Shown: positions 16,506 through 19,119 of the stretch, piece by piece
Layout of the letters: each line of letters opens with the position of its first letter
Position numbering within the stretch: the stretch's first letter is position 1
Source of the DNA: an uncultured Collinsella sp.
Lineage (GTDB): Bacteria; Actinomycetota; Coriobacteriia; Coriobacteriales; Coriobacteriaceae
Reading direction: 5' to 3'
Assembly (NCBI GenBank): GCA_958413765.1
Contig: CATYVH010000038.1
Span: 1-19,119 of the forward strand
Length of the DNA: 19,119 nt
The notes under the pieces: model-generated
What the model was told of the DNA's origin: nothing
The model's input: the letters and a program-made list of their open reading frames with translations, nothing else
Databases searched by the model: none
Made by a program: the position numbers and the translations under genes

Positions 16506-17561
16506 ATGCGCGCGTTTGAATTTGAGCTTTCGCGCCGAGGGTTTGCCTCGGCGCTTGCCGCGGGCGCGCTGTCGCTTGCGTTGGCTGGCTGCAGCGGCGG
16601 GGCTGCGGGGGCGGGCTCCTCTGCGGGCTCTGCCGGGTCTGCGCCGAGCGGCGCTGCCGCCGAGTCGGTCGAGGTGCACGTCGCCTCGCTCAAGGGGCCG
16701 ACGTCAATCGGTCTGGTGCAGTTTATGGACCAGGCGGCGCGTGGCGAGACGGATAACGAGTTCGACTTTGCGATCAGCGCCGCTGCCGACGAGATCGTGC
16801 CCAAGGTCATTCAGGGCGATGTCGATATTGCCCTGGTGCCCGCCAACGTGGCGAGCGTGCTCTACAACAAGACCGAGGGCGCGGTGCAGGTCATCGACAT
16901 CAATGCGCTCGGCGTGCTGAGCGTGGTGACGGGCGACGCGGGCGTGACCTCGTTTGGCGACCTGGCGGGCCGCACCGTCTATATGACGGGCAAGGGCACC
17001 ACGCCGGAGTACGTCATGAACTACCTGCTGGAGCGCGCAGGTCTGACTGGCCAGGTGGCGCTTGAGTTTAAGAGCGAACCCACCGAGGTGCTGTCGGCCC
17101 TGCTTGCCGACCCGTCCGCCGTGGGCGTGCTGCCGGAGCCATTCAAGACCGCTGCCATCGCCAAGAGCGAGGGCAAGCTGTCGGCACCGGTGAGCCTGAC
17201 CGATGTGTGGGACGAGCTCGCGGGTGACACGGGCTCCCGTTTGCTGACGGGCGTGACCGTGGTGCGCCGTGCCTTTGCCGAGGGACATCCCGAGGCCGTG
17301 GCGGAGTTCTTAAGCTGCCATGCGGCGAGCGTTGAGGCCGTAAACGCGGCACCGGCGGACTGGGCTCAGGCGGTGGTCGATGCGGGTATCGTCGATAACG
17401 CCACGATTGCCGAAAAGGCGATTCCCGGGTGCATGCTCGTGTGCCAGACGGGGAAAGATATGAAGGCGGCGCTCGGTGGGTACCTGCAGGTGCTGGCCGA
17501 TGCGGACGCGAGTGCCGTGGGCGGTAAGCTCCCGGCTGACGATTTTTACTACATGGAGTAG
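16506..17561 (+). CDS. Tat-type lipoprotein solute-binding protein of ABC transporter
   Basis: A 351-residue extracytoplasmic binding protein of the NMT1/THI5-TauA-like fold. The N-terminus has SRRGFAS (twin-arginine type) and a hydrophobic stretch ending in LAGC, with Cys29 as the lipid-anchored residue; both signals together suggest a Tat-exported lipoprotein. A Gly/Ser/Ala-rich linker follows. The GPTSIGL, GDVDIALVPANVA and GTTPEYVMNYLL segments match this class of binding protein. The ATG at 16506 is two bases after the hydA stop. ATG at 16497 is in frame but too close to the GAAGGG site. The substrate is not recognisable: thiamine precursors, sulfonates and nitrate are family examples only. 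The permease-ATPase follows three bases later. Tight packing implies co-expression with the hydrogenase. Confidence 0.85.
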   Translation: MRAFEFELSRRGFASALAAGALSLALAGCSGGAAGAGSSAGSAGSAPSGAAAESVEVHVASLKGPTSIGLVQFMDQAARGETDNEFDFAISAAADEIVPKVIQGDVDIALVPANVASVLYNKTEGAVQVIDINALGVLSVVTGDAGVTSFGDLAGRTVYMTGKGTTPEYVMNYLLERAGLTGQVALEFKSEPTEVLSALLADPSAVGVLPEPFKTAAIAKSEGKLSAPVSLTDVWDELAGDTGSRLLTGVTVVRRAFAEGHPEAVAEFLSCHAASVEAVNAAPADWAQAVVDAGIVDNATIAEKAIPGCMLVCQTGKDMKAALGGYLQVLADADASAVGGKLPADDFYYME

Positions 17562-17564
17562 CCC

Positions 17565-18941
17565 GTGCGTGCGTTTGCTCGACACATGACTGAGCGTGCG
17601 AAGGCGATGGCGGCAGTGGGTGCCGTCGCCGCCTTTTGGCTTGCCGTGTGGATCTTTGCGGCGTCGCTGGTGGCGCAGCCGCTGATCTTGCCGGGGCCGG
17701 GCGCTGTTGTGATGGCGTTGCTGCGGCTGGTATGCGATGCCGGCACGTGGGTGATTCTGGTGGGCTCGGGCGCGCGAATTTTGGGCGGATTGGCGCTCGC
17801 TGTGGCATGCGGTGGCGTGCTGGCGGGAGTATCGGTGCGGTCGCGGGCATTTGCCCGCTTGGTGGCGCCGGCGCTTTCGTTTGTTAAGGCGACGCCGGTT
17901 GCCTGTGTGGTGGTCCTGCTGCTTATTTGGTTGGGGTCGGCGCGCGTGAGCATCGCGGCGGTCTTTTTGATGGCACTGCCGGGCGTTTATTTCTCACTGG
18001 TCGAGGGTCTGGCGCAAGTGGACAAACCGCTGGAGCAGATGTTTCGCCTGCATGGCGTACGGGGTTGGCGCCTGTTTTGCGCCCATACCTGGCGCGAAGT
18101 TCTACCGTTTGTGCTTTCGTGCGCGCAGTCGGTGATCGGCATGAGCTGGAAGGCCGGCGTGGCAGCCGAGCTCATCGGCATGGCGGTGGGCACCGTGGGT
18201 GAGCGCATCTATCAGGCGAAGCTTTTGATCGAGACGGCTGATCTGCTGGCGTGGACCGTGCTGGTCGTTGCCGCCTCGTGGGCGTGTGAGCGCGTGCTGG
18301 TGTGGCTGCTGCGGGTTTCGGGACCCGTGGCGTGGCGCGTGGCCGTGCGGGCGCATGGACGCGGCGCTCGCGGGCGTGCGGGGGCTGCCGGGGGCGGCGC
18401 TGCGGCGGAGCTTGCGCTCGCCGTGGGCGAGCGGGCGCCCTGGGCTCCGGCGCTCGACGGACTGACACTCTGCGTGCCCGCCGGTGGGCGCGCCTGCGTG
18501 ATGGGCACCTCGGGTGTGGGCAAGTCGACGTTGCTTGCGCTGGCTGCGGGGGAGTGCGCGCCGTGCTCCATGGTGTTTCAGGACGCGCGCTTGGTTGAGG
18601 ACGTTTCGGCCTTGGAAAACGTGCTGGTGTGCGCCGACGCGCGCGTGGACGTCTCGAGTGCCGCGGCCCTGCTGCGCCTGTTGGTACCGGGGATCGATGT
18701 GCATGCTCGCGTGGCCGAGCTCTCGGGTGGGCAGCGTCGTCGCGTCGAGATTGCCCGAGCACTGCTGTGCCCGGGCGGCGCGGTGATTCTGGACGAGCCC
18801 TTTACCGGCCTGGATGTCGTCGCGCGCGATGTGTGCGCCGAGGTCGTGCTCGATCTGCTCGACGGTCGCACGCTCCTACTCGCCACACACGACGCCTCCG
18901 ACGCTCAGGCCCTCGATATCTCGGACATCATCACGCTCTAA
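17565..18941 (+). CDS. ABC transporter permease-ATPase fusion with shortened ATPase domain
   Basis: A 458-residue protein joining the two transporter parts that are normally separate. The permease (about 1-262, SsuC/TauC/ThiX type) has about six membrane helices and the EAA-like cytoplasmic loop EGLAQVDKP...HGVRGWRLF. An Ala/Gly/Arg-rich linker leads to the ATPase: Walker A GTSGVGKST (Lys320), Q-loop Gln339, signature LSGGQRRR (about 386), Walker B ILDEP (Asp410, Glu411) and H-loop His442. All catalytic motifs are intact, but only 19 residues separate Walker A Lys from the Q-loop Gln, against about 40 in usual importers. The start is GTG at 17565 with GGAG upstream. A single chain would dimerise to give the full transporter. 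It serves the lipoprotein encoded just before it. Confidence 0.88.
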   Translation: MRAFARHMTERAKAMAAVGAVAAFWLAVWIFAASLVAQPLILPGPGAVVMALLRLVCDAGTWVILVGSGARILGGLALAVACGGVLAGVSVRSRAFARLVAPALSFVKATPVACVVVLLLIWLGSARVSIAAVFLMALPGVYFSLVEGLAQVDKPLEQMFRLHGVRGWRLFCAHTWREVLPFVLSCAQSVIGMSWKAGVAAELIGMAVGTVGERIYQAKLLIETADLLAWTVLVVAASWACERVLVWLLRVSGPVAWRVAVRAHGRGARGRAGAAGGGAAAELALAVGERAPWAPALDGLTLCVPAGGRACVMGTSGVGKSTLLALAAGECAPCSMVFQDARLVEDVSALENVLVCADARVDVSSAAALLRLLVPGIDVHARVAELSGGQRRRVEIARALLCPGGAVILDEPFTGLDVVARDVCAEVVLDLLDGRTLLLATHDASDAQALDISDIITL

Positions 18942-18996
18942 ATACTAACTTAGCAACAAAATGATCCGTTTTTCTCCGTCCCCATGGGGTCGGGTG

Positions 18997-19005
18997 TGGT
19001 ATTCT
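18997..19005 (+). promoter_or_regulatory. Extended -10 promoter for a downstream gene
   Basis: TGGTATTCT fits the TGn-TATNNT extended -10 form, lies 56 bases after the last stop codon and precedes a structured leader. The region before it (18942-18996) has no clear terminator for the hydrogenase operon. Confidence 0.5.
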
Positions 19006-19007
19006 AT

Positions 19008-19119
19008 CTGCGGGGTAATACTTAGGAATACCAAGTAATACCAACGCCGCAGAAACAAACTCCGGATGCGGGCCAATCGGGTTGCCTTCACAGCCCGTCG
19101 CCCAGCCGCGTGGCCCGCA
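19008..19119 (+). other. Structured leader or operator cluster at window end
   Basis: GGTAATACTT (19014-19023) pairs with AAGTAATACC (19033-19042) with one mismatch, inside an outer CTGCGG/CCGCAG pair (19008-19013/19047-19052). GAATACC (19026-19032) also matches GGTATTC in the promoter. Further on, TGCGGGCCA (19067-19075) and TGGCCCGCA (19111-19119) are a perfect 9-bp pair that closes on the last base of the window, with CGGG/CCCG inside. No gene starts before the window ends. Could be an RNA leader, a regulator site with repeated TAATACC/GAATACC, or the start of a non-coding RNA. Confidence 0.4.

Overview
The window looks like a chromosomal segment of a high-GC anaerobic Gram-positive bacterium, most likely a gut Coriobacteriia member of the Collinsella type. 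The basis is GC-rich codon use, GTG starts, PEP-dependent sugar uptake, an oxygen-sensitive [FeFe] hydrogenase, and a kinase/FHA pair with a DUF6273-like ectodomain. This placement is inference from gene content; no rRNA or other marker gene is present.

Layout. 1-339: an array of long inverted repeats with an 80-81 bp period. 381-3599 (minus strand): a transmembrane Ser/Thr kinase and, upstream of it, an FHA-domain protein. 3778-3917: a second cluster of the same repeats, so the kinase/FHA pair is bracketed by the family. 4188-6395 (+): a DEAD-box RNA helicase with a very long RGG/basic tail, followed by a strong terminator. 6467-7016: a gene-poor stretch with a foldback element (6570-6806), a tandem operator-like repeat and a REP-like half motif. 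7017-7778 (+): a flavodoxin/2x[4Fe-4S] ferredoxin fusion, followed by a REP-like palindrome. 8010-12609 (+): a PTS operon for a phosphorylated alpha-glucoside (EIIA, LicT/BglG-type antiterminator, EIICB, GH4 6-phospho-alpha-glucosidase), with a leader that can be drawn as an antiterminator/terminator switch, and a terminator at its end. 12866-18941 (+): a tightly packed four-gene unit: a NuoF-fragment/GltD-type flavoprotein, [FeFe] hydrogenase HydA, a Tat-type lipoprotein solute-binding protein, and a one-chain ABC permease-ATPase with an unusually short nucleotide-binding domain. 18997-19119: an extended -10 promoter and a structured leader for a gene beyond the window.

How the parts work together. 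The PTS operon would import and phosphorylate an alpha-glucoside, cleave it with the NAD/metal-dependent GH4 enzyme, and control its own transcription through PRD phosphorylation. The hydrogenase unit would move electrons between NAD(P)H, iron-sulfur carriers and H2 during fermentation. Its two terminal genes form an ABC importer of unknown substrate whose coupling to a hydrogenase is the most interesting functional puzzle here. The kinase/FHA pair is a typical phospho-Thr writer/reader pair. The most unusual non-coding signals are the two repeat clusters around it and the foldback element at 6570-6806.
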